Origin: Quillaja saponaria
Lineage: Eukaryota > Streptophyta > Magnoliopsida > Fabales > Quillajaceae
Reading direction: 5' to 3'
Assembly: GCA_029379385.1 (NCBI GenBank)
Contig: CM055612.1
Coordinates: forward strand, 9,052,001 to 9,116,000
Length of the DNA: 64,000 nucleotides
The notes beneath the pieces were generated by a model. It did no database searches. It worked only from the letters and a program-made list of their open reading frames with translations, and had not been told where the DNA came from. The position numbers and the translations under genes were made by a program. Of this stretch, positions 48,626 to 60,767 are shown one piece after another (the stretch's first letter is position 1; the number at the start of each line of letters is the position of its first letter).

Positions 48626-51600
48626 TGTCACACCCCTCACGGAGGCATGACTAACCGAAGGATTGGAGAACCAAACCTCTGTAACTCTGACTCCAAAACA
48701 ACATAATAAACATGACTCTTGATCCATCCAAAGGATAAAAGTAACTTTTATAATACAAAAATTCATTTTGAAATTTTAATTTGAGAAACAGTTAACAATT
48801 TATTGAAAAATTTTGACAAAGGTCCCTAACAATAAAGAATATACCTTAAAATACAAGCACATATATTCATGACCTCATGCAACAATAACACCAAGACATA
48901 AGCATCTTCGCTCCATCTATATTTTAATCAAAACAAATAACTAGACTCTCACATCATACCAAAACTAGACACCTCACAGCTCTAGTGTGACTGCAACTTT
49001 CATCCTTAACTGCAAGCCTGAGATCCAGGAACCATTGTGCCGTATTCGTTCGACAAGTCTTAAGCTCGGCGATGCCATGTACCGAATTCTTGTCACTAAA
49101 AAAAAATATCCACGAAAGAATGGTGAGTCTTATGGACTCTGTGAGTGAAAAATCGTACACATAGATAGTAACATCATGTAATATTGTTCATATAACATTT
49201 CATATTACACATATATGTTATAAGTTTCACAAATTCATAATTTTTATAATACACAGAATCATAGTGTAAATCAAAGCAACAATATTATGTAAAGCACTCA
49301 AAGGGCTAACGAGTGACCTAGCCCCACACAACATTATCACCCCCTAATGGGCATTAACGCACTCGCACAACAAATTGATCTCCGTACACAATCCATCCCA
49401 CCAAGGCTGAGCACTCAATTAAAAAAATATTTATCACAATCAAAATTTTCTTATAATTTTAAATTGGAATATCCTACGTGCATCTGGATTTTTAATTTCA
49501 GAGATAAAAATCATTTTTAATAAAAGTCTCATTTTGTTGGCCTTTATCAATCACAATCAATGTCAAACAAAGCAATCAATATCAAACAAACATAATTTAA
49601 ATAAATTACTGAAATACTATACTTGCTTATTTTTCATATATCACGGATACTCAAATAAACATATAATTACACATACTAATTTAGCCTTTAAAGGCAGCAA
49701 TTAACCATTCACCCGTAACTGATTCTATTCGTCACTCTCATTTACGTCCTTGCATCTCATCAAGTCCACATTAGAATTCGAAACTAAAATTCATATTCCC
49801 AAATAATATTTAGTTTATAAACATTTTCTAAATAATCTTTTAGTTACTAAGCTTATATCTCAACTTGTATAGATTTTTTTATAAAAGTTTTTCATTAAGC
49901 TATTACATATCAGTTAATATAAATTGAATTTTATGTGATAGGGTTAATAATAAAGAAACATTTTAAATGTCTTGGCAATGCATAGAGAAGAAGGAAACTA
50001 TTAGCAAAGATAGAAAGCACTAGCGAGATAGAGACTTTGAAACAGTCCAAACTTGGGGTTTAGACTAGTGTCCACTTTAATGGCCATATCTTTCTCTAGA
50101 AAATTTCGAATCCAGTTTTGTAAAATTTATAAAATACTAGACACATATAGTTTTATAATGGTATATCATTTAAAATTTTAGATTTGTATATCAATACAGT
50201 TTATTCGTTGAAGTTGCATCAAATTCTGCAAAAAGCAGGATTTTGGCAGTTATGACCTTACCTTAGTTATTTAAACATAACCTTCTCTAGGAAAAATGAA
50301 ATCTAATTCTGTTTATTGGTTTGTTGATAGACAAGTATATATATCTTTTTTATTTATGAATTTTTCCTAAAATTAATCTTGATCCCACTGAATTCCTTAT
50401 ATAAACCAAAAACAGGGCACTACAAATCCTGCCTGACCTAGCCAAAGTCTAACAGCTATAACTAACAGCATACTTGGAATAAGGCTACAAAATTTTAAGG
50501 AAAACATGTCAAGACTATAAACTACATTTCATCTTTTGAACTCTTAATTTAATTCTGCCCCAAAGACACTCGAAATACCAAATTTCTGATACTCACGAAA
50601 TCTGCTCTCTGCACCCCTTCAGAATCTACTTAACTCTTATTTTCCAACACTTTCAAGCTCTAATTCATGTTCCTCACTTCAACACTAATTCACTACCGTT
50701 ACTCCTAATCCAATTTAATTCAAAGTTGTATTAGTGATTTAGAATAAAATCAAGAGCTAAAGTTAACACTTTCTAATATCAATTCAACCAAGTTTTACTC
50801 ATCATTTTATAACTAGTTTGTCTCACCCTTTCTTAAAATTTGTACAATTTATCTAAGAACATTAATTTCATGGAAAATCCAAGGACTATACACTGCTAAC
50901 TTAATTGATTGGATAAATAATTTACCTTATTACATTTCTTATTCTACTACCCTACTTAAAGACTACTCAAAAGTACTAACATAATTAGAATAAGATAATT
51001 AAGTCTACAATCATTACTATCTCCCTAAACCATATGCACAACCAGCTCTTCCAAAACAGGATAGCCATCCCACTTCCACATCTGCCACGAACTTTATTAG
51101 GAGGAGGCTGAACTAAAGACTTTGCACACACCAAACATGCTATCCTAAAACAGGGAAAACGACCCAAGATGGCTTGGTGGTAACAGCATGCATCACACCT
51201 ACAAAACCCTTACAAGTTAATATAACAAAGCAAGGAAAAGTAAGAACTCATCTTGGGTTAACACACGACAACTCAAAGGAAAAACTATCAACAAGCTTCA
51301 AACCAAGATGCCACTGCTAGAGTTAAAGAAATGAAAGTTCAAGGAACCCACAAATTGTATCACATCAATTAGGAAACATTCCAAGAACCCAGCTTCTTAA
51401 TTGTCTTGCTGCCAATGATTTTTTTTCTTTCGTGAACATCAAGAGCAGAGTAAGAAAGGAATTCGGCAGACCCATGGTTGCTTGCCCACTTCAACAACAA
51501 AGCAAAACTAAGTGGAGAATGAAAGTGGAACACATGAAAGTGATGCACGGCCAGGACAAGCAAAGCATGAGCAAAATAAGAACCAAACACACAAAGAAAC

Positions 51601-52288
51601 ATTTGTATGGCAGAGAACAATAATAGACAAAAAAAAGTAAGGCTTAAAACAAGGAAAGAGGGAGGAAGACAAACATCAATTCCTGCTATTTGTAACCAAT
51701 TGAACGACAATGAATAAAAAATAAAAGGATCGACTGTCAAGGAAAAGTTAGGGAATCGGCTGGATGAGGAAATCTCAAAAGCAAAACAAGGGAGAAGAAG
51801 TTAGAAGGGTCCTGAAACCAAAAAAAGAAAAGAATATAACGACAAAAGAGCCTCTGATCAATCAAGAGAGAAAAGAATTTAAAAGTTAAAGTGGTCAAAG
51901 TCCAATTGATTAAGAAAATTTGTGGTTAATATAAATCCTTAGTGTGTGTATATATATATATATATATATATGATGTTCTTGTATTTTTACTTACTCTAAT
52001 TTAATTTATTTATCAAATTAATCTATTAACTTTATTATTATTATTTCACAATTTTATTTACTTCCCACGAACAAAGTTGATACACCAAAATTTTAAATAT
52101 CCTCTAATATATCGGGTTATAACACTTTATAACAACACGTATATATTATATAACGTCTATTAAGGTTATATTGAGATATCGAATTATAACATATATAACT
52201 ACACTCTTATCTAATTAATTTGTTTATTCTAATACGACATTCTGTGAAAAACTCGATTTTTCGTTATTGAGCTATGAGAGTTATAACA
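48626..52288 (-). mobile_element. Solo-LTR-like 3.7 kb element, copy 3
   Basis: Reverse orientation. On the plus strand it starts TGTCACACCCCTCACGGAGG and ends ...GAGTTATAACA. An exact 5-bp duplication CATAT flanks it at 48621-48625 and 52289-52293. An internal look-alike end (gggttataaca at 52114-52124) was considered and rejected, because the true end aligns better to copies 1 and 2 and gives the duplication. Non-coding and colinear with copies 1 and 2. Confidence 0.82.
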
Positions 52289-52536
52289 CATATCATCCTA
52301 AAGACTTTCTAGAAAATAGTTAGGAAAACTAATGTTGAAATATTATATGAATAATAAATTATTGACATTTCAATTTCCATAACCTGTACTTGATGAAACT
52401 TTGAAACATTCGCAGGTGGTTCTCAAAAGTCAAAAAGAAATTTAACTATTCTAATAAGCACATTTGTTGTTTTTGTGAAAAAGTGAAAAAATTTAAAATT
52501 TGATTGAGTTTATCGATAATTTATTTATTTTGTAAG

Positions 52537-53251
52537 CAATGTTTTAAAAATTAGACCGAATCAGTCGATTGAATCAACTGGATAGCTGCCTGGATGGTGG
52601 GTCAAGTCAGTTTAGACCATAGAATCGTTTAGTAATTTAACCGTGTAAAACTGATGAAAACTAAAAGAACCAGACATCCCAAAACCATTTGTTTTTTTTT
52701 TTTTTTAATCTAAAAAAAATAAATTAAAGTTGAATTATTGTTTCATATTTTAATAAGTAATACTAATATCCATTCAAATCCAAAATAACTAAATGCATTT
52801 TATGTTAATTTATTTGATATTATATGTATTTATAAGGTAAAAAGTTCCAATTTCTCAATATGTTTTTACAGTTGTATAAAATTTTATTTTATCTATCCTT
52901 TTTATTTATTTATATCAATTATTTTTAATATCCAAACCCATAGATTAAAATGAGATAAGTAATATTATATACACTAGTGAGCTTCTTTTTTTTATTTTTT
53001 CTAATAAGCTCTTTGTTGTTGATTGAGAAGTAATAAAATAATGGTTGAACAAGTAATTTAAAAACATAGAAGATATATAATTTCAAATATATTAATTATA
53101 AGTATGGTTATTATGCATAATATTATAAATACTAAATTAAACGTATTTATGACTTCGTCATGTACAATTATTGGTTTAACCCCGTTTAAATTAGTGATTC
53201 AAGACTTAATACATTTGTTGAGTTGATTATCAGTCTGATTTTAAAACATTA
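52537..53251. mobile_element. hAT-like MITE with 8-bp target duplication
   Basis: Ends CAATGTTTTAAAAATTAGAC and, reversed, TAATGTTTTAAAATCAGAC form inverted repeats. Flanks tttgtaag (52529-52536) and cttgtaag (53252-53259) agree at 7 of 8. No transposase. TIRs beginning with a ...TGTTTTAAAA phrase are common in plant hAT-type MITEs. Confidence 0.75.
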
Positions 53252-53376
53252 CTTGTAAGTACCATTAGACTTATTCAACAATAATACTCTTTAATTTATC
53301 GATTATCAGTCTAATTTTTAAAACATTACTTGTAAGTACCATTAGACTTATTCAAAAATAATACTCTTTAATTTAT
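53225..53376 (+). repeat. 76-bp tandem duplication of the MITE 3' end plus flank
   Basis: Units at 53225-53300 and 53301-53376 share gattatcagtct, taaaacattacttgtaagt and accattagacttattcaa. Each contains the MITE terminus and its target duplication, so the duplication followed the insertion. Confidence 0.85.
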
Positions 53377-54031
53377 TCCTTAAAAAGAAAAAAAAAACAC
53401 AACTTTTTAATAAGAAACGATGTGAATTTACAAAACAACTAAACAACATCACAAACCCAGATAATTGGCCATCAAAAATATATAATTAATGTCTCCCATA
53501 GTTTGATTGGTTTTACAAAATGCAATGTCTGTCACACTGAAAAGACATTTAGAAAACCTTGTAAAAATATAAAAAAAATTTAGCTTCTTAGAAAAAGATT
53601 CCGATCACGATCAACCATATTCAAAACAATTTCTTGGAAGTTTCGGTCCATTGCACAATTAAGAAAAAGGTTTTGGTATTCGTCTTTTGTTTGAATTATA
53701 CGTAAGGGCAATAATCCGAGCTAACTTGTAATTTATTTGTTAAGGACTTGAATTGAGCTCATCTTTTTTTCTAAACAAGCTAATCTTTATCTTTATTTTT
53801 AATTTGTTTAGTAAAACAAGTCGAGCTCAATCTTTCTAATCTCAGCTCATAAGCTCGTGACCTAGTTGGTTTATTATTATTTAATAATTTTTTTCATAAT
53901 TTATATATAAATTCATAATAAACCTATTTATATACAAAAAAACGAATATAAGTTGTAACTTGATTTGGTGATAAGTTATACAACTACATATCAAGTAAGT
54001 CTTGGGTTCAACTCTTCCAGACTACAAGTAA
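53377..54031. other. Spacer with SINE-like and GAGCTC-rich remnants
   Basis: Around 53945-54018, tttggtgataagt followed by tcttgggttcaactcttcc resembles the A and B boxes of a tRNA-derived SINE. At 53715-53865 repeated gagctc/gctcaa words resemble the subterminal repeats of some plant MITEs. Neither has defined ends. Confidence 0.3.
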
Positions 54032-55135
54032 TGCAACAAAAATTGTTCACTACAATTCTTAAATAGTTGTTGTGAATGTCTATTTTTTAAAAATAAAATA
54101 TTTGGTAAATAAAACAATAAAAGTTGTAATGCATCTAGAATTACATTTTTATCAACAGTAATGTTATAAACACACTATTTTATTTTATTTTAAGAGTAAT
54201 GCTATATATCTCACATAAGTGTCATACTATATTCTTATCTTATAATCAAGCATTTTAAATCATCGCCTAACATTTTAGTTCACTTATTTTTCTCATCTCT
54301 CTTAAAATTAATTAATTATAAAATATACTTAATTACAACAAAGATTGAGAAAAAAATTTCTTAGCCTAATTTACCTTTATTTTTTCTATATCATTTTACT
54401 TTTGATAATTTGTCTAGCTACCACCATATCTCAAATGATTTTAATGCAAATAAATTCATGAAAATCACCATTACAATAATAATAATAATAAAGTAGTGCA
54501 ACAAAAATTGTTCACTACAATTCTTAAATAGTTGTTGTGAATATCTATTTTTTTAAAATAAAATATTTGGTAAATAAAACTATAAAAGTTGTAATGCATC
54601 TAGAATTACATTTTTATCAAGAGTATTGTTATAAACACACTATTTCATTTTATTATAAGAGTAATGCTATATATCTCACATACGTGTCATGTTATATTCT
54701 TATCTTATAATCAAGCATCTTAAATCATCACCAAACATTTTAGTTCACTAATTTTTCTCATCTCTCTTAAAATTAATTAATTATAAAATATATCAAGAGT
54801 AATGTTATAAACACACTATTTTATTTTATTATAAGAGTAATGCTATATATCTCACATAAGTGTCATGCTATATTCTTATCTTATAATCAAGCATTTTAAA
54901 TCATCACCTAACATTTTAGTTCACTAATTTTTCTCATCTCTCTTAAAATTAATTAATTATAAAATATACTTAATTACAGCAAAGATTGAGAAAAAAATTT
55001 CTTAGCGTAATTTACCTTTATTTTTTCTATATCATTTTACTTTTGATAATTTGTCTAGCTACCACCATATCTCAAATGATTTTAATGCAAATAAATTCAT
55101 GAAAATCACCATTACAATAAAAATAATAATAATAA
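54032..55135 (+). repeat. Array of three partial tandem units of MITE DNA
   Basis: Unit 1 (54032-54496) and unit 2 (54497-54788) start tgcaacaaaaattgttcac, a period of 465. Unit 2 is cut short and unit 3 (about 54789-55135) restarts at atcaagagtaatgttataaa and runs to the same caccattacaataa end as unit 1. Units differ by few substitutions. Confidence 0.85.
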
Positions 55136-55579
55136 ACATGATTCTGTTGATAAAAAAAAAAAAATTGAGTACAAAAGAATTCATAGAATGAAATAAACTT
55201 ATTCTTTGTTTTATTTTTATTTTTTTTTCATTTTTAAAATTTTTTTCTTCAACCAAATAAACAATACAAAAGCTATAGAAATAATGAGGATAAAAATTAC
55301 CTCAATTTTAATTTTTCTGCTAGTTTCTATTGATTTGAAAAAAAATAAAAGAATGAAGAAGAAATGTAAGAAAAATAAGAGTAGATGTAAGTGAGAAAGA
55401 AGGAAAATGAAATATATACTTATAAATATATATATATATATATGTATATATAATAATGAATTTTAATAAGATGAGATAAATTAATGGTTAATACGTTAAG
55501 AGATGATTTAGAGTGCTTGATTAGAATTTAATGTGACAATTTGTGTGAGAGATGTGTTTGTACAAAGCATTACTCTTAT
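54831..55579. mobile_element. MITE with GAGTAATGCT termini
   Basis: ATAAGAGTAATGCT at 54831-54844 and its exact reverse complement at 55566-55579 are the ends. Similarity continues inward for about 90 bp on each side (tctcaca.aa.tgtca, taatcaagca, taaatcatc). The interior is non-coding. Flanks are TA-rich and the target duplication is ambiguous. Only the 5' halves of this MITE were duplicated in the neighbouring array. Confidence 0.7.
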
Positions 55580-55884
55580 TATAATTAATGATAAAATTTT
55601 ATAAAATTTAATACAAATCAGTATTCAATTTACAGAAATTTAGCATTATGTGAGAAAAATAATGTGTGTATATATATTACTCAATTAAGAAAAAGTTGTT
55701 TGTGTCAAATAAAATAATAATAAGATGAGTTGCCTGGAAGGCTGGAATCAGCTGACATGACTCCCAAGCTAGTAAACATCAAGAAGAGTGTTAAGCTTAC
55801 CATATAGTTGCATGCTGTAACCTTAATTTACAGTTAAGAGAGGCTGAAATGCTTTCTGAATGTTGCCTAAGGTAGCTACAAACC

Positions 55885-57878
55885 TTGAATATCACAATAG
55901 TCAGCTGTCACTGCCTTTTCTTGTTTTCCTTGATCTTCCTCAATAGTTCTAAGCTTGGAGCAAACCAAATTCAGTGCAATGACTCAAGGTGTGGATGTTA
56001 TGGTCCAATTATTGGATTTCCATTCCAACTCAAAGATCGCAAACAGCCTGATCACTGTGGCCATCCTGGTTTTGATCTATTTTGTACAAATAAACAAGAG
56101 ACAGTCCTCATGATCAGGCCTGCAGGAGCATCTTCTCTTCCAGTAAATTTCTTTGTCAAAAGCATAGATTGCAAATCCCAATTGATTCAAGTTTACGATC
56201 CTGAAAAGTGCCTTCCAAGACAGCTAATGAGACTCGCCAATTCATCAATTTATCCTTTCCAATTCACTACAGGGTCAAGAAATAACATCAGTTTCTTAAA
56301 TTGTCCTGCACCGAGGTATCGATATCAATACCTGCATGGCCGTTATTCATGTGCTAAAACATCTCATGCCATAGATATGTTATCCTGTCCAATTTTTCCT
56401 GTTGGTTTTGAGGCTGGGGTTGTTGACGATGACCTTATAAAATGTACCAAGATGCTTGATGCTTCATCAGTTCCAATGGAGTTTATGGCCGTCCTGATGC
56501 TAATAATTTGGCTTTGAGATGGACAAAACCAAATTGTGGTAAGGGCGAAATTGAAGGGAAGAAATGCACATTGCAGAACAATAATGCAACCGAAGGAGAA
56601 ATTGAATGTTTTGGCTCCTACAAACCAATCAAGAATGCATACCAATGAAATTACTTGCTACAGGTCAGCTGTCACAGATCTATTTTCCAATTACATGTCA
56701 TTTAGATTATTGTTTTCTTACTTTTTCTCAAGTCAATTACATATTTAATTAATGTGCAGGTCTGGTAGTAGGTTCGGTTATTCTTCTGCTAGTGGTCAGT
56801 GCAATACTGTTTTACGCCTTCAACTTTCGCAAAACCAAAGAAGATGAAGCAAGGGTGAAAAAAATTCTTGGATCATTACAGATCACTTGAGCCAGCACGA
56901 TCCTCTTATGCTGATATTAAAAGGATTACAGATAAATTTAAGGATAAGTTAGGTGAAGGAGTTCATGGAACAGTTTTTATGGGAAAGCTTACCATTAAAA
57001 ATGTAATCCATAATGTTGCAGTGAAGATTCTCAATAATGATTCGGAGGGAGATGGGAATAAGTTCATATATGAAATAGCAACAATGGGAAAAATACACCA
57101 TGTTAACGTGATTCGTTTGGTTGGCTATTGCGCTGATGGATTTAAATATGCTTTAGTTTATGATTTCTTGCCAAATGGTTCACTTCAAAAGTTCATATCT
57201 TCACCAGACAAAAAGGACATTTTTCTTGGCTGGGACAGGTTACAAGAAATTGCAGTTGGCATAGCCAAAGGCATTGATTATCTTCATCAGGATTGTGATC
57301 AATGAATTCTTCATTTCAATATCAAACCTCATAATGTTTTGTTGGACCAAAGTTTCACTCCAAAAATTTCTGATTTTGGTATGTTTGTGCTCTAAAAATC
57401 GTAGTACCGTGTCAGTAACAGTAGCTAGGAGAACCATGGGCTACATTGCCCCAGAAGTTTTCTCTAGAAACATTGGGAATGTGTCTTACAAATCGGATGT
57501 TTACAGTTATGAAATGTTGTTGCGCGGAATGGTTGGAGGAAGGAAGAATGAGATGAAAGTTGAAAATACTTTCCAAGTTTTCTACCCGGAATGGATTCAC
57601 AAATTTATTGAAGGTGAAGACATCCACATAGATATTATGGAAGAGGGAGATGTCCATATTGCAAAGAAACTAGCCACTGTGGACTTTGATGCATCCAGTT
57701 GCAACCAATGGACCGTCCATCCATGAATGTTGTGCTACAAATGTTGGAAGGAGATGCAGATGGATTGTTAATGCCTCCTGATCCTTTCGACTCTACAAGT
57801 TCAACAAGAAGAAGTGCAACTACTCTGCCTATAAGAGGTATGAAGCTGGAGTTGGAAGTAATTCAGGAACTAGAATGA
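55885..57878 (+). pseudogene. LRK10L receptor-like kinase I (subfamily 1), dead
   Basis: Exon 1 encodes a signal peptide and GUB_WAK (SRCGCYGPIIGFPFQLKD, CGHPGFDLFC) and stays open to about 56515. The expected start is TTG (55885), with no in-frame ATG upstream. Frameshifts follow near 56480 and 56645. The intron (56667-56758) has GT and AG ends. Exon 2 starts LVVGSVILLLVVSAILFYAF, shifts frame near 56865, then reads YADIKRIT, LGEGVHGTVF, VAVKIL and VVRLVGYC-like VIRLVGYC. A stop follows CDQ at 57303, and the catalytic motif is HFN in place of HFD. DFG survives, APE is present in another frame, and the end ELEVIQELE with TGA at 57876-57878 matches D. It is dead by several independent lesions but colinear with D throughout. 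Confidence 0.9.
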
Positions 57879-58299
57879 TGTTGGTTTAGTATAAATGTGG
57901 GATATTAATTTCAGTCTGGCTCTGCTCATCATGGATTCGAATATTTACTTTCGTCCCATTGTTAGAGACTCCAGAGTTGTATTTTCTTATGTAGTTTGTA
58001 ATACTTTGTTTATTTTGAATTCATATTGTCTGTTTCCACTTTAGTAATTACTATTGGTGTGCTAATCACAAATAAGTAAAAAACAGGTAAAATCAAAAGA
58101 TTCAAATGAATCCATCTTACCAAATGCATTTAGTAGAGAGATTATTTTACTAAATGAAAGTTTTAATTTTCTTTTTCATTTTGTTGAGGAGTTAATACTA
58201 CAAACATTGGGTGTTTTTCTTTAATTTAATTAATTGACTTTGATGAATCATATTTAAAAAAAAAAAAAAAAAAAACTGGTGACATCATTGTTAGATTTG
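57879..58299. other. 3' flank of I and spacer
   Basis: AT-rich, with an A run at 58255-58275. No gene or element recognised. Confidence 0.4.
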
Positions 58300-58720
58300 T
58301 ATTCTAATTAGCATCCTTTCCAGGCAGATCTTCTGCAGATAAGAATGGGTTGGGAGGCATTTCTGGACATTCAATTTCTTTAAGCATCTCAGCTACTATT
58401 GTTCATGGTAGACAACTACTTGGCTTCATTAGTATGCACCAGAATGCCACCATGCATGATCATTTTCTTCACAAGATTCTTTTCCTCCTCTTTGGCATCA
58501 ACAATTTCTATATGATTCTCAACAATGTATAGATCATAAACCCAAGAAAGGAAGTAAATTTGGCTTCCATTTTCAACCAATGGATTCAAATTCTTCCTTC
58601 TACCTGCCATTTCTTGCAATATCATCCCATAGCTATAAAAAGGAGTATCTGGAGTAATATAGTTCCTGCACAATGCATTGAAAGAGATTGACACATTAGA
58701 CAGCTCCTTCCCCCTGTACT
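58300..58720 (-). pseudogene. LRK10L kinase C-lobe fragment H
   Basis: The minus strand reads ELSNVS, then [28 protein letters not shown] and NLVKKMIM. It then shifts frame into AEMLKEIECPEMPPNP. These are the C-lobe and tail of an LRK10L kinase, more distant from D and J than the other copies. Catalytic motifs and everything upstream are missing. Confidence 0.75.
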
Positions 58721-59559
58721 CCCTTTCTCTGCCTACCAGTCAGTTTATAATATTGATTCTTTGTTCATCTAGCATTATATGTCAAACAAGTGCAGGCATG
58801 CATTAGTAAGGACAGATTTTCATTACATTTGTGTCTAGGAAATTGTAAATAATCATAAAAACAAGAAAACACTTCACTCTGGCTTTTAGCAGCCACAAAT
58901 TTATAGAATATACAATCAATTTTTCAGTACATACGTGTCTAAGAACATAACAGATTAGAGATGCATAATACCTTAGCGAAGACCAGCAAAAAATTGCAGA
59001 AAACCAATTACTGGAAATCAGATAAGTCTTTGGGATGGATTTTATATCAGGTCAGAACTTGTTTTTTCAGTTGAATGCCAAGCTGTTATATGTATGTAGT
59101 ATATCCAAGTTTGTGCCATTTCAAAAAAAATTGATGTGCATGAATCCATGACAAAGCAATGGTTGCGGAAACAGAGGATAGTGATAAAACTGACAAGTTA
59201 TTCTACAAAATGCTAACAGAGAAAACTAAATCTCCTTACTTGACCTACATAAACAGATAAAAATGACAAGTAGTATTTATGATTTAATTTTCTCAATTGA
59301 TTTCATCAGTTCAAAAGATCAATGTAGCACACATTCTAAAACTTGCAGTGAAATACTAGCAGAAGCCAATAAAGGCCAGACAACAACAAGAACAAAGACG
59401 GGGTACTTCAATACAAAAAAAACTAAAGCTTAGGTACTAAACAGAATTCTAATGCTGGAAAAGCACAAGTATAAATTATAAACAAGGATGTTAAACCAAA
59501 GCACATGGATGATGGAACACTTTCTTAAGTATTGAAATAAACTCATTTAAGCTGCAAAA
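58721..59559. other. Spacer and 3' flank of J
   Basis: No gene. Positions 59130-59530 resemble the 3' flanks of B and F (gaatccatgacaa, cagaggatagtga, aaaatgacaa), so they are probably the 3' UTR side of J. Confidence 0.45.
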
Positions 59560-60767
59560 TCATATTTCTCGATAGCTCTCGCTATTTTCTGGTATGGCAT
59601 AACTTGTAGCCTCCTCAAACTCAACAAAAGTGTTTGTGGAGTCATCAGCTGTTTTTTGTTTAGAGATGAATCCACGATCCACATTTGGCAAATCCTGCGG
59701 ACACATTAATGGCTTTGGAGGCATTTCTAAACTTTGAGCTTCTCCTTCAAGCATTTGTACTACTTGATGCATTGAAGGACGATCATTTGGCTTCAACTGT
59801 ATACACCAGAGTGCTACCATGATCATCTTCTTTGCTACACTCTTTTCCTCTTCTGTTGCATCTTCCATTAACTCTATGTCATTTCCTTCACTGAATTGAT
59901 TATAAATCCAGGCAGGAAAGTAAATCTGACTAAAACTCTCTTCGCTTGAGCCTTGTCTAGATCCGTTTAATTGCAAATTCTTCCTTCTGCCTGCCATTTC
60001 CATCAATAACTTTCCGAAACTATAAACATCAGCCTTATAAGAAACTCCTCCAATATTTTTGTAGAACAACTCAGGAGCCATGTATCCAAGTGTTCCTCTT
60101 GCTGCTGTCAAAGGAACAATACTATCATCTACCGGATAAAGCTTTGCAAGTCCAAAGTCTGAAACTTTTGGAACAAAGTTCTCATCAAGAAGAATGTTAT
60201 GAGGCTTGATATCAAAATGCAGAATTTGCATATCACAACCTTGATGTAAATATGCAATCCCTCGAGCAATTCCAAGAGATATTTCGTATATTCTCTCGAA
60301 ACTTAAAATAACACTATTAGTGATTTCTTCTTTAGAAAAAATATACTTATCCAAAGATCCATGAGGCATGAATTCATATATAAGAGCACGTTTTGATCCT
60401 TCAGCGCAATAGCCAATAAGTTGAACAACATCAAAGTGATGTATCATTCCGATGGTTGCAACCTCACTTATAAAATCTTGACCATTAGTCTGAGACTTAC
60501 CCAATATCTTTACTGCTACAAGCTGTCCACTTCGAAGTTTTCCTTTATAAACAGTACCAAAACCTCCTTGACCCAGCCTCTCCTTAAAAGTTTTGGTCAT
60601 TTTCCGAATTTGTGAGTAGGAGTATCTAATTGGCGTCACGTTATTGTTACTCTGAAGCAAATCTTCAATAATATGATACACAGAGAAGTGTCTCCTTCGC
60701 CACTTGAAGATCAAAAGAATGATTAGGGAGATAATTCCTAGTGCAAATTTTGCTTCAACTGAAGTTA
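59560..60767 (-). CDS. LRK10L kinase exon J (intact; upstream exons not in window)
   Basis: One exon, from an acceptor (cctcctcag) at 60768-60769 to a stop at 59560-59562, about 402 codons. It encodes a membrane segment ([14 protein letters not shown]), a basic stretch KWRRRH and the juxtamembrane [15 protein letters not shown]. The kinase has every key motif: [31 protein letters not shown], and an [14 protein letters not shown]-lobe. No ATG starts this frame upstream. The codon at 60784-60786 is TTG inside the former intron, and the first Met is already in the juxtamembrane region. So this is the 3' exon of a gene like B. The intron next to it matches B and F for about 1 kb, then changes at about 61828. 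The ectodomain and mini-exon may lie beyond base 64000 past inserted DNA, or may be lost. It is a non-RD Ser/Thr kinase and the best preserved of subfamily 2. Confidence 0.85.

Noticed and set aside
51369..51740. 123-codon minus-strand frame in copy 3
   Set aside because: It is inside the element and no matching frame is kept in copies 1 or 2.
52114..52124. Earlier end for LTR copy 3 (..gggttataaca)
   Set aside because: It gives no target duplication. The end at 52288 gives CATAT on both sides and a longer alignment to copies 1 and 2.
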